Positions 26,726 through 34,912 of a stretch of 64,000 nt of DNA are shown here, one piece after another. Source of the DNA: DATFDN01 sp963818725 (GTDB lineage: Bacteria > Pseudomonadota > Alphaproteobacteria > Acetobacterales > Acetobacteraceae); the NCBI GenBank assembly GCA_963818725.1, contig CAWFTU010000003.1:124001-188000 (forward strand), written 5' to 3'. The stretch's first letter is position 1, and the number at the start of each line of letters is the position of its first letter. The notes below the pieces were generated by a model. The model saw only the letters and a program-made list of their open reading frames with translations. It was not told where the DNA came from and did no database searches. A program made the translations under genes and the position numbers.

Positions 26726-27757
26726 GAAACCAGTCCAGCATCGGTGTTTCGGTGACACCAGCATCAGCGAGAATGTGCCGCAGACCGGAGCACCCGTCGG
26801 TGAAGGCTGTCAACACTGTGTCCGCGGTTCGCCCGACGGCATCGAGGTTCCGGCGGATCAGCACCTTGAGGTCCGTATCCGCCTTGGCGACGGCGCCAAA
26901 CACCTGTCGGCCGCCAGACGCCGTTTCGACATTGCCGACCCGTACCTCCAGATGCCGTTCGCCGTCCCCACAGCTGCGGATGAAGGTCGAATCCAAGGTC
27001 ACCGTAATCGCTGGTGCCGCTGTATCAGGCCGCACCGCGGCCCGGTCCCGAAGGTCCGCACCGATTTTTAGGGTGTGACCGCGCAACGTCTCCGGATCGT
27101 TGCCGGTGGACACCGGGAACATCTGCGTCAGCACGTCAGCGGCCACACGATAAGTCATCAAGGCGGAGAGATGCGCCTGGATCTGATCCAACTCCGGCGT
27201 CGAGCGGCAATGCGATGGCCAACCATGACCAGCTTCGTGTCCGCCGCATCCAGCACAGCGAAACCGCGGAAGCCGCACCGTAACCTGGCCGAACAGTGTC
27301 GCGACCACATGATCTCGGTAATCCTTCACCCGGCAGACGCGGCCACAGCTTCGGCAATCAGGCCGCCGAATGGCGTGGCCTCTAGCCTGTGCGGCAACCA
27401 TCTCCTGTTGAAGGCCTGCCAGCAACAGCTTCCCTTCGGCCAGGGTCAGACCCAAACTGGCGATATCGCCGAGATCGTCGGGCCGGTTGATCGTCATGAC
27501 GTCGGCAGACTGTTTCTCACCGCCAGCCCCTTCTTTCACCAATCTTATAATCCACGCCACGCATCCACTCCCGGCCAGAGACCAGACACGAAAATATCGC
27601 TTCGGCGCTCGCACCCCCAATCTCCAGGCAGTCTCCACAGCAACATCCTATATGACGCATTTAATTCGCGTCAGACCCTAAGCATGCATCAAGTGGCTGG
27701 CCGCAGAGGCGCTGTGCGAACCCTTGAGGGGCATTCTGGGCGCTTGGGCGGCCTTGA

Positions 27758-27976
27758 TTATCTCTCCTCAGGCCTCCGCCCAGACACAATGACCCGACAT
27801 TCCCGTGACCCGCACCGCTGGCACCGCAGGGGTAGCCGGATCAGCGGCGTGCCGGCGTAGCGCTCGGCCAGGATCTTGAGGTCCAGCTCCTGGGTGCTGA
27901 GACACTTCAGGCAATGTGCGGAGACGCAGCAGTCGGCGACCAGCGCAGTGCGGACGGTGGCGAGTCCCTCGGTCAC
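27758..27976 (-). CDS. small Cys-rich putative zinc protein
   Basis: 72 residues from a GTG at 27976 that overlaps the stop of the gene before it (GTGA). The sequence VTEGLATVRTALVADCCVSA is followed by HCLKCLSTQELDLKILAERY and then LPLRCQRCGSRECRV. Two CxxC pairs suggest a zinc ribbon. I do not recognise the family. The tight coupling with the 60-residue gene and the DUF4238 gene upstream suggests one operon of three. Confidence 0.6.
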   Translation of the reverse strand: MTEGLATVRTALVADCCVSAHCLKCLSTQELDLKILAERYAGTPLIRLPLRCQRCGSRECRVIVSGRRPEER

Positions 27977-28155
27977 GCCCCCAACACGCCCGCCAGCGCC
28001 CGCGCGATCTCGTCGACCCGCGCCCGCGCCGCGTCCGGGTCGTTCTCGTCTGGCAGGGGGCGGACAGTGTCGAGGATGCCGGTCAGGGACATCGATGTCG
28101 CGCCCCAGCGCGCGAGCGCCATCCGGCTCATCTCCTGCCACAGCCCCGTGTGCAT
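27973..28155 (-). CDS. small hypothetical protein
   Basis: 60 residues from ATG 28155: MHTGLWQEMSRMALARWGAT followed by SLTGILDTVRPLPDENDPDAARARVDEIARALAGVLGA. It is helical and acidic in the second half. It starts 13 bp after the stop of the DUF4238 gene and its own stop overlaps the next start, so it lies in a three-gene operon. No family recognised. Confidence 0.5.
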   Translation of the reverse strand: MHTGLWQEMSRMALARWGATSMSLTGILDTVRPLPDENDPDAARARVDEIARALAGVLGA

Positions 28156-28168
28156 CGTTTCATAAGAT

Positions 28169-29062
28169 CTAAACGAAAGCCTCCAGGATCTCGCGGGAGC
28201 TGGCGAATACCTGTTTGTGCGCCGCGCGCTGTATTTCGCGGTTGAGGCTTTGCACCTGTTCGGTGGACACCTGGCCCGGGCGGAAGCCCGTGAGTTCGTC
28301 CGCTTCATCCAGAATGACGGCGAGCCGTGGGCTCACCGGGTAGTAGAACGCCAGCAGTCGCGACATCTCACCCGGAGGCGGAGCGAGCAGATTTACGGTC
28401 GGCTGGTCTCCGGTGATGAAGGGCGTCCCGGTGTCATTTTCCAGCAGTATGAGTGGGCGCTTGTCGTGTTCGAGGAGCAACCTGGCCCCGACGTTAGCCG
28501 CGGCAGAATGATAGATGACGTTCCAGCACCGCTCTGCGCTAAACCCGCTGGACCTCTCCGATGTGTCGGAGAGCATTTTCTCGCGTATCGCTTTAGTGCG
28601 GAGATACTGCAAGCTCAGAAAATGAGTGAATTGCCCACATAGATCGGGATCACGATAAAAGCTGAGATCCTTGCGCCGGAGGGCATCAAAAACAGGCATG
28701 ATGCTGCCTTCAAGCCGCGCGTGAAGGTTCTCTTCGGCCGTGATCATATACTTGTCGATGTAGGCGGCAATGGCTGAGTTGCTGGCTGATAGCTCCTTCA
28801 GACGACCAGGCCAGCCAAACATGATAATGAAATTCTCGACCACTGCCTTCGCCGCTGGCGGGCTATCCTTGAAGAATAACCGGATGGCCCGGATATCGGC
28901 GTCGGTTAGCGTGTGCAGCTTATAGAAATCGCGCTGAACCGCGACGTTGGCGACGTTCGGGGTGAATATCTTGCCGTCTTGCAGGCAAAAGATTTTCTTA
29001 CCTGTCGCCCATGCTTCCAGGTAGCTCCGCCAAACGTGGTGCTGCCGTCGCGTGACAGTCAT
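28169..29062 (-). CDS. DUF4238 domain-containing protein
   Basis: A 297-residue soluble protein beginning MTVTRRQHHVWRSYLEAWAT, the HHxxxxxYLxxW signature of DUF4238. It continues with typical family blocks: IFCLQDGKIFTPNVANVAVQRDFYKL, SLQYLRTKAIREKM, LLENDTGTPFITGDQPTVNLL and FYYPVSPRLAVILDE. Members occur in phage-defence and mobile contexts, and their biochemical role is not established (family knowledge). Its GC content is lower than the neighbouring IS sequence. First gene of a probable operon with the two small genes downstream. Confidence 0.85.
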   Translation of the reverse strand: MTVTRRQHHVWRSYLEAWATGKKIFCLQDGKIFTPNVANVAVQRDFYKLHTLTDADIRAIRLFFKDSPPAAKAVVENFIIMFGWPGRLKELSASNSAIAAYIDKYMITAEENLHARLEGSIMPVFDALRRKDLSFYRDPDLCGQFTHFLSLQYLRTKAIREKMLSDTSERSSGFSAERCWNVIYHSAAANVGARLLLEHDKRPLILLENDTGTPFITGDQPTVNLLAPPPGEMSRLLAFYYPVSPRLAVILDEADELTGFRPGQVSTEQVQSLNREIQRAAHKQVFASSREILEAFV

Positions 29063-29207
29063 TGACTTATTGACTCTAGATCACGCCGCGATCTTCAGGG
29101 CGGCGTCCCACCCCTTCACGTCGGGCTCGGCGCCTCGCCCCTCTAGCAGCACGTGGCGGGAGGGCTTCCACCGCAACCGGATCAGCCAAGCCGTCACCGT
29201 GGCGCTG

Positions 29208-29537
29208 TCACGCTGGGCACAGTTCCATCTCGACGTGCCCCTTCACCCCTGCCCCCTTTTGTACGGCGGCAAAGATCTTCGCCAGGTTGCTCGCGGTCGG
29301 GTTGCCGCGGGGACCGACCATGTGCATGAGGCTCTTTTCAGCGATGCCCGTCGCCTCGGCGATCGCGGCAAATCCAGCGGTCGCGTTGATCACGTCGCGG
29401 AGCAGGGACCGGCACCCCTCGTGGTCGCCCTCCAGGAAAGCGTCCAAGGCCTCCTGCACGAGGGCCGCTTTGAACTCGGGATCCCGGCGGGCGCGGTTCA
29501 CCACTGTTTCCCGGAAGTCGCGGGTGAGTGGGGCCAT
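29208..29537 (-). CDS. HigA-like antitoxin / helix-turn-helix regulator
   Basis: A 109-residue protein MAPLTRDFRETVVNRARRDP followed by EFKAALVQEALDAFLEGD, then DVINATAGFAAIAEATGIAEKSLMHMVGPRGNPTASNLAKIFAAVQKGAGV. The C-terminal part is a Cro/XRE-like helix-turn-helix of the addiction-module antidote type: recognition in TGIAEKSLMHMVG and the conserved GNPTASNLAKI. It starts 9 bp after the RelE/HigB-like toxin gene, with AGGAGC upstream. The order toxin-antitoxin is that of higBA systems. It is intact while the toxin gene is broken. Confidence 0.82.
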   Translation of the reverse strand: MAPLTRDFRETVVNRARRDPEFKAALVQEALDAFLEGDHEGCRSLLRDVINATAGFAAIAEATGIAEKSLMHMVGPRGNPTASNLAKIFAAVQKGAGVKGHVEMELCPA

Positions 29538-29546
29538 GATGTGCTC

Positions 29547-29868
29547 CTATCGCTTCCTCTTTTTGTAGTCGGCCCAGCGCGCCTGGGCCGTGGCTATGTC
29601 TCTTGACTGACCGACCTTGGTGCCGCCGCCGACAAGGATCACCAGCTCGTCCCCGTCCAGGCCGAAATAGACCCGGTACCCCGGCCCGTAATCGATTCTC
29701 GCCTCGAAGACGCCCTCCCCCACCGGCTTCACGTCGGGCCTGAGCCCCCGCTCGACCTTGTCGATGGTCCTCCTAGACTCTGGCGGCGGCGCGCGCCTCT
29801 AAGGTCTCGAACCAAGCCCCGAAGGGGCTTTTCCCGTCGGGCGTCTGATATTCACGTATCTGGGCCAC
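29547..29868 (-). pseudogene. RelE/HigB-like toxin, frameshifted
   Basis: From GTG 29868 the frame reads VAQIREYQTPDGKSPFGAWF, then ETLEARAAARV and a stop. The rest continues in another frame from about 29775 as RRTIDKVERGLRPDVKPVGE, then GVFEARIDYGPGYRVYFGLDGDELVILVGGGTKVGQSRDIATAQARWADYKKRKR. The second part has the HigB-type core (ARIDYGPGYRVYF, strand LVILVGGGTK, C-terminal Lys/Arg tail). One base gained or lost near 29775 separates the halves. Only a downstream start at 29732 would give a truncated 61-residue protein, so toxin activity is doubtful. Confidence 0.75.
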
Positions 29869-29909
29869 TCGCTTAAGTAACACTTGTGGCACTTCGCGGC
29901 AAAGCGATA

Positions 29910-29961
29910 ACGTGATGACGTGAGACCTTCATCAAACGATGATGGAAGAACGTCATCACGT
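29910..29961. promoter_or_regulatory. candidate partition site / operator before parA copy 1
   Basis: ACGTGATGACGT (29910-29921) and its exact inverse ACGTCATCACGT (29950-29961) lie just upstream of the parA-like gene. A third ACGTGATGACG occurs at 30624-30634, between parA and the ribbon-helix-helix gene. Repeats of this size around parA-RHH pairs usually serve as both centromere and operator (family knowledge). Confidence 0.6.
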
Positions 29962-29978
29962 GACGACGGGACAAGCTG

Positions 29979-30624
29979 ATGCCTGGAGTAACCGGTCGGG
30001 TTCTGCTGGTCTGCAAGCTAAAAAGCGGCTCAGGGGCCACCACGACCTGTCGGGAGTTGTGCGCCGCCGCGTTGCGGGCCGGGCAAAAGGTCGCGCTGAT
30101 CGATCTCGATGGCCAGGCGGGGTTGTCTCGATGGTGGAACCGCCGGACAGCGGGGGAGGGGGAGCGGCCACCGGCCCCGGACCTCCTACAACTCGCCGCC
30201 AGCCAGATCCCCGGCGCCGCGACGGGGCTGCGCGGCCGCTACGACCTGACTGTGGTCAACTCCCCGCCCTCGGGTTCACGAGACGATCCGCGCCGTCGCC
30301 GCGGCGTCCGACCTCGCGCTGGTGCCGGCCCGACCGACCGTGGACGACCTGGACGCCGTGGGGCCGATCGTCCGGCTGCTGCACGGGGTTGTCGACTACG
30401 GGTTCGTGCTGACCCAAGTGCCGCCGGCACGAGGGTCGCGGGACGGGGCGGAGGCCCTGGGGCGGCTGGCCACCCGGGCGCCGGTCTTCGGGCGGACGAC
30501 CTTTCGGTCGGCCTACAGCCGTCCGCCGGGGCAGGGGATGACCGGCTTCGAGGAGGGGGGCGCTTCCGCGCAGGAGATTGGCGAGCTCTACACCCAGGTT
30601 ATCGCCCGGCTTAGGATGTCATAA
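29979..30624 (+). pseudogene. parA: ParA-like partition ATPase, frameshifted
   Basis: The first frame gives RVLLVCKLKSGSGATTTCRELCAAALRAGQKVALIDLDGQAGLSRWW (a deviant Walker A lacking the usual GK, and the IDLDGQ motif) to DLTVVNSPPSG. Near 30275 the frame changes, and the second part continues HETIRAVAAASDLALVPARPTVDDLDAVG ... GFVLTQVPPARGSRDGAEALGRL ... SAQEIGELYTQVIARL, which is normal for the family C-terminus. So one base has been lost or gained. The altered Walker A adds doubt about function. It is followed by a ribbon-helix-helix gene, as in parA-parG-type loci. Confidence 0.8.
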
Positions 30625-30685
30625 CGTGATGACGGCATGACGGCATCAAGGAAGCACGTGACCACGGAAAGCAGGAGCTGACCCT

Positions 30686-31027
30686 TTGGCCCGAGGCAAG
30701 CCACTCCTCCCCGACGACCTCGACCTGGACGCCAGGCGCGCCACGCCCGGCGCGGCGCCACGGCCGCCGTTCCTGCACGAGCGCGCCGAGCCCGCCGCAC
30801 CGCCGGCGCCGTCTCCACCAACCCCCGCCGCAGGCCAAGGCCTGAAGGACAAGGCCGTGGCGACCACGCTCTATCTCCTGCCGGCCGACCACGTCCGCCT
30901 CCGCCGCATGGCTCTGGAGCGAAACGTCTCATTCCAGACCCTCATGCTCGACGCGATCGACATGCTGTTGGACCGCCAGGGCGAGCCGCCAGTCAGGCGG
31001 TGGGAGACACGGCGGAAGGTCAGGTAG
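30686..31027 (+). CDS. ribbon-helix-helix partition partner of parA copy 1
   Basis: 113 residues from TTG 30686, with AGGAG about ten bases upstream. The N-terminal half is a flexible Pro/Ala-rich arm (MARGKPLLPDDLDLDARRAT region). The C-terminal half, DKAVATTLYLLPADHVRLRR followed by MALERNVSFQTLMLDAIDMLLDR, fits a ribbon-helix-helix fold: one strand then two helices. A disordered arm with an RHH is the layout of ParG-like centromere binders, which stimulate the ParA ATPase (family knowledge). The spacing of 61 bp from the parA stop contains one of the ACGTGATGACG repeats. Confidence 0.65.
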   Translation: MARGKPLLPDDLDLDARRATPGAAPRPPFLHERAEPAAPPAPSPPTPAAGQGLKDKAVATTLYLLPADHVRLRRMALERNVSFQTLMLDAIDMLLDRQGEPPVRRWETRRKVR

Positions 31028-31222
31028 GGAGTGGCGAAGCAAAGAGCGGTGTCCGATAGCGTGCGCGCTGTCGGTGCCAGTCCAATCCTCTGGGTAGCGC
31101 TTTCCCTTGGGGCGCTTTTCTGGCGTGGTTCAAAAAGTGCCAGATACCGTTGGCGAAGTCGGCAGTCGGTGTGACGGTGGCGGAGTTGGATGGATTTCCT
31201 GTCCGGAGGGAGGCCACCTGCC

Positions 31223-32939
31223 ATGTCGCTCCGCCCACAGCAGTCAATCCCCCCGTGCCCGACGACACCGCCCGCATCGCCCGGGCCGCCTTCCGGCGCG
31301 GCAACCCGTATGTGCTCCTGCGTGACCAGCTCGGCGCCGTGTTCGACGACGCTGGCTTCGCCGATCTCTACCCCGCCCTCGGGCAGCCCGCTTACGCTCC
31401 GTGGCGCCTCGCGCTGGTCACGCTCATGCAGTTCCGCGAAGGGCTGAGCGACCGACAGGCGGCCGAGGCGGTGCGCAGCCGGATCGACTGGAAATACCTG
31501 CTCGCCCCCGACCTGACCGACGCCGGTTTCGACCACAGCATGCTGTGCGAGTTCCGCGACCGCCTGCTCCGGCACAAGGCCAGCGAGCGCCTGCTCGAGC
31601 GCGTGTTGGGCGCGGCCCGCGACGGTGGCTTGCTCAAGGCACGAGGGCGCCAGCGCACGGACAGCACGCACGTGCTCGCAGCTATCCGCACGCTGAACCG
31701 TCTCGAGCTGGTGGGCGAGACGCTGCGGGCCGCGCTGAACGCCATCGCCGTGGTCGCACCCGACTGGCTGCGCAGCATCGCCCCTCTGGACTGGCACGAG
31801 CGCTACGACCGCCGGGTCGAGGACATGCGCCTGCCCGAGAGCGGACCCAAGCGGGAGGCCTACTTCGTCCAGGCCGGGGCGGACGGCTTCCTGCTGCTCG
31901 ACGCGCTGGACGGGGCCGGCGCGCCGCCGGACGCGGCCGCGCTGCCCGCCGTTGCCGTGCTGCGCCGCGTGTGGGCGGAGGCCGGGAAGGTTCCGCCGGC
32001 GCAGCCGGTGGAAGCCGGCCGGAGGGGCGCCACTTCGAGCGGGCGCAGGGCGGTCCGGATGGGTCAGCGCCGCAAGGCGTCCAGCCGCGGGCGCTACAGG
32101 CCCGCGGTCCGGGCGACCGCGTCGAGTCGCCCTATGACATCGACGCGCGGTTCCGGACCAAGAGAGAGGTGACCTGGGTTGGCTACATGGCCCACTTCAC
32201 CGAAACCTGCGACAAGGGCGCGCCGCACTTGGTGGTTCACACCGACACCACGCCGGCCAACGTGCACGAGGCGATGCGAACTGAGCCGATCCACGCTGCG
32301 CTCGTCGCCAAGAACCTGGCACCGGCCGAGCACCTCGTCGACGCCGCCTATGTCAGTGCCGGGCACCTGGTGGGCGCCCGCGAGCGCTACGGCATCGACC
32401 TGGTCGGCCCGCCGCGGCGCGATGTCAGCTGGCAACGGCAGAGCGAGGACGCGTTCGGCGTCAGCGACTTCGTCGTGGACTGGGAGCGTCGGCGCGTGCG
32501 CTGCCCGGAAGGCAAGGAGAGCACGCACTGGGGCGAGTATGTGGCCAAGGGACGCGGCCCCTGCGTCAAGGTCGGCTTTCGCCGGAGCGACTGCGCAGCC
32601 TGCCCGTCCCAGGCGCGATGCACGCGCACGCAAGGACATGGCCGCAGGCTGACCCTGCATCCGCGCCCTGAGCACGAAGCGCTCGCGCTGGCTCGGGCGC
32701 GCGAGCAGAGCGAGGAAGGACGGCAACTCTATGCCCAGCGCCAGGGCATCGAGGGCACGTTCTCACAAGGCGTGCGCGCCTTTGGCTTGCGTCGGGCGCG
32801 CTACCGCGGTCTGGCCAAGACCGGCCTGCAGAGCGTGGCCACGGCTGCGGCGCTCAACCTCGACCGGCTCGGGGCCTGGCTCACGAAACGCCCGCTGGCT
32901 CCCACGCGCATCTCACGCTTTGCCGCACTCGCAGCCTGA
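31223..32939 (+). pseudogene. tnp: IS1182-family transposase, two frame changes
   Basis: ATG 31223 follows GAGGGAGG and opens MSLRPQQSIPP. A shift in the C-run near 31252 moves to the frame of VPDDTARIARAAFRRGNPYV, then LRDQLGAVFDDAGFADLYP, QFREGLSDRQAAEAVRSRIDWKYLL, FDHSMLCEFRDRLL and LKARGRQRTDSTHVLA. After VLRRVWAE the palindromic repeat (31973-32028) changes frame again. The DDE remainder follows: YDIDARFRTKREVTWVGYMAHFTETC, VDAAYVSAGHLVG, CPEGKEST and QRQGIEGTFSQGVRAFGLRRARYRGL. The second break is therefore explained by a 53-bp insertion rather than a point mutation. Confidence 0.87.
31973..32028 (+). repeat. palindromic insertion element, copy 3 (frame-breaking)
   Basis: Begins GGGCGGAGG and ends GGAGGGGC. 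Outer stem GGCCGG/CCGGCC, bulge GAAGG, stem TTCC/GGAA, inner stem GCCGGC/GCCGGT with a GCA loop. It sits between the codons for VWA and HFER of the IS1182 transposase and shifts its frame. Confidence 0.85.
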
Positions 32940-33139
32940 CCGCCGACTTCGCCAACGGTATCGTGCCATTTCCAGGTAACACCGGAAATCGATAGAGCTT
33001 TGATGGTAAAGGGATTTCTCGTTTTGGGTGTTACCTGATTTGAACCACGCCATGCAACACGCTGCCCCGAGGTTCCAGATCCTATCTGCGCGGCAACTTC
33101 TCTGACACTGAGGGGGACGGAAGCGAGACGCTGTAGGAT

Positions 33140-33346
33140 GTGCTCGCCGCAGCCGAGCCGACACTGCTCGCCGATTTCACCGCCGGCCTGCGCCGCGATC
33201 TCAAGGCCGTGCAGGCCGCGGTTGACCTCCCCTGGACCACAAGCCCGGCCGAAGGGCAGATCAACCGCATTAAGACGATCAAGCGATCGAGGTATGGGCG
33301 TGCAGGCTTCACTCTCCTCCGTGCACGCGTCCTCCATGCCGCATGA
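33140..33346 (+). pseudogene. tnp: ISL3-family transposase, C-terminal remnant
   Basis: About 68 codons read VLAAAEPTLLADFTAGLRRDL, then VDLPWTTSPAEGQINRIKTIKRSRYGRAGFTLLRARVLHAA to a stop. SPAEGQINRIKTIKRSRYGRAGF is the strongly conserved end of ISL3 transposases (family knowledge). Everything upstream is missing; the sequence between the IS1182 end (32962) and 33139 does not continue the protein. It has no function left. Confidence 0.88.
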
Positions 33347-33415
33347 CCCCGCAACGACAGCACGGCAAGTGCGGGAGAACCCTTAAATTCCCCTCTTGCC
33401 AGGGCACAATTGTGG

Positions 33416-33451
33416 GTTGCACATTGGTGCTTCCACAACCCCAGTGTGCAG
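33416..33451 (+). repeat. 36-bp direct repeat, left copy
   Basis: The sequence starting GTTGCACATTGGTGCTTCCA recurs exactly at 34553-34588. The pair brackets an AT-rich island. Confidence 0.85.
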
Positions 33452-34225
33452 GCTTACTATAGCAGATCGGGTGTTCGGATTCGAAATTGAATTCTTCACG
33501 TCTTACGGCTTTAGCGATATCCTGCCTATTAGATCACGGGAGGGCTAAAATACATTCCCTGCGTTGTCAAACGTTAGTATAAAACCGAAGATATTGAGGC
33601 GTCCAGGGGGATTAGGAGAGAGATGATATGGGCCATCTAATGTGATCCACGGTTGTTGCGGGTCTTGCCGATTTGCACGTATGGAACCTCCTGTATGCAT
33701 TTTCTCTTCGGAAATAGATTACCAGCCGACATAGCCGAAAGGCCAGCCCTGTGGGCACTCGATGTTAGGAAATGGGCCAGTTTTAGCGACGCCCTCCGAA
33801 CCGCAAGCAACTACCCCGCTCAACGATTTCCAAAACGCTTGCAAGGTGGAAATGTCCGATTTGTCACGAGAGCGGGTCTAAAAATTCTGAAATTAGTGGA
33901 AATATGTGTTGAGCTCAGGGCGCGACTAAAAGTAGTCCAACGAATCGCCAATAATTACAAAGGGCCTCATGGTTTTAACCTTCATAGCGGGTGTGAAAAC
34001 CGCGAAAAAGTGCCTCTAACCTGCATTTCTCATCGGCGACCACGAGCGGTATCTCGCGCAATAATTTGCAGGCATCGTCCTTACCGCGCCGGGCGAGCGT
34101 AACCTGAGCGCGCGCAGAAAAGCATAGTGTTTTTCATCACCGAGCGACCAGAGCGGCTAAGTATAGGCCAAAGCATCTGATACGCCGGAACGGATGAACG
34201 TCTACCAAAACAGTAGGAGCCCACC
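33452..34225. other. AT-rich island without convincing genes
   Basis: Base composition changes sharply here from GC-rich to AT-rich (runs such as GAAATTGAATTC and AAAATACATTCCC). The only long frame (33653-34102) has no recognisable protein features and an odd composition, so I do not call it. The segment looks foreign to the replicon. The small gene at 34226 is at its right end. Confidence 0.6.
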
Positions 34226-34498
34226 ATGAAGTTAGCATTCTTCACGCTCGCGACCATCCTCGAGGAGAAAGGCACTCATCTGCTGATCGCACGAGGGGAC
34301 CGCTTCGCCGTCATCGAGCGGCGGAACAACTGCCTCTATAACTGCCATGACGGCAAGCGCGACGGAATTGCCGCGGACGATCTCTCGGCCATCGCGAAGA
34401 TCGTGGACGAGGCCGACTGGGTGGACGAGGCGGTAGGCCGGAGGGCGTTCAACGAGGCCGGGTCCCGAGGCACGGATCTCGCGGAACGCATGCGGTGA
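34226..34498 (+). CDS. hypothetical 90-residue protein
   Basis: ATG 34226 is preceded by AGGAGCCCACC, a good ribosome site. The product is MKLAFFTLATILEEKGTHLL then IARGDRFAVIERRNNCLYNCHDGKRDGIAADDLSAIAKIVDEADWVDEAVGRRAFNEAGSRG. The middle reads like a small beta sheet followed by two helices; a pair of cysteines lies in NNCLYNCHDG. No family recognised. It lies inside the segment bracketed by 36-bp direct repeats and may be its cargo. Confidence 0.6.
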   Translation: MKLAFFTLATILEEKGTHLLIARGDRFAVIERRNNCLYNCHDGKRDGIAADDLSAIAKIVDEADWVDEAVGRRAFNEAGSRGTDLAERMR

Positions 34499-34552
34499 GC
34501 CGGCCGTCGTGCCACGGAAGAGGGTGCCGCTATAGGGCGGGTGCTGGATTCA

Positions 34553-34588
34553 GTTGCACATTGGTGCTTCCACAACCCCAGTGTGCAG
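34553..34588 (+). repeat. 36-bp direct repeat, right copy
   Basis: An exact second copy of 33416-33451, 1.1 kb away. Neither copy lies in an annotated IS end, so the parent element is unknown. Confidence 0.85.
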
Positions 34589-34593
34589 AAGCC

Positions 34594-34660
34594 TCACTTC
34601 CCCTTGACATACCGCTGCAGCGTCCAGCGGGAGATACTGAACGAGCGGCAGATGTCAGGT
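34594..34660 (-). pseudogene. C-terminal scrap of a small serine resolvase
   Basis: The minus strand reads DICRSFSISRWTLQRYVKGK and a stop at 34594. This is the helix-turn-helix at the end of Hin/Tn3-type resolvases (family knowledge). Only about 20 codons remain. Confidence 0.65.
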
Positions 34661-34912
34661 ATCCATCCGGGCAGGAGCACGGCGGTATGGCAGTGCGGTA
34701 TGGCAGTCAGGCGGCCTGTGCGATGTTGCTGGGTTGCTTGCGCCAGTTCCAGGGCAGCAGCTCGTGCAGCCTGGAGGCGGGGTGATCGGCGATCCGGGCC
34801 AGGACATCGGCGAGCCAGGCGCGCGGGTCCACCCCGTTCAGCTTGGCGGTGACGATGAGCGAATACATGGCTGCGGCTCGCTCGCCGCCGCGATCACTCC
34901 CTGCGAACAGCC

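Larger units (their letters stand above)
25850..27560 (-). pseudogene. tnp: ISKra4-family transposase split by a group II intron and truncated
   Basis: The first exon (27560-26726) encodes WIIRLVKEGAGGEKQSADVM, a Cys4 zinc segment (CRSCGRVCRVKDYRDH ... FRCAGCGGHEAGH) and the DDE start ITVTLDSTFIRSCGDGERHLEVRVG, VFGAVAKADTDLKVLIRRNL and LTAFTDGCSGLRHILADAGVTETPMLDWF. The second exon resumes at 25923 with H-IAMRLQHLEQTAGGLSADDPA. Removing 25924-26725 joins TTT C|AT ATC exactly in frame, as ISKra4 proteins require. The homology stops near 25850, so the C-terminal third with the last catalytic residue is missing. The start is a GTG at 27560 or an ATG at 27497. Confidence 0.88.
31143..32962 (+). 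mobile_element. IS1182-family element, 1820 bp, GTGCCA target duplication
   Basis: Perfect 21-bp inverted repeats start GATACCGTTGGCGAAGTC (31143-31163) and recur inverted at 32942-32962. GTGCCA flanks both ends (31137-31142 and 32963-32968). The transposase has two frame changes. Confidence 0.9.

Noticed and set aside
26231..26764. Minus-strand frame of 177 codons resembling a Gly/Arg-rich protein
   Set aside because: It lies in domain I of the group II intron. The open frame reflects structured GC-rich RNA sequence, as confirmed by the intron 5' end inside it.
33653..34102. 149-codon frame in the AT-rich island
   Set aside because: No ribosome site, odd composition and no recognisable features. 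An open frame of this length is not strong evidence here.
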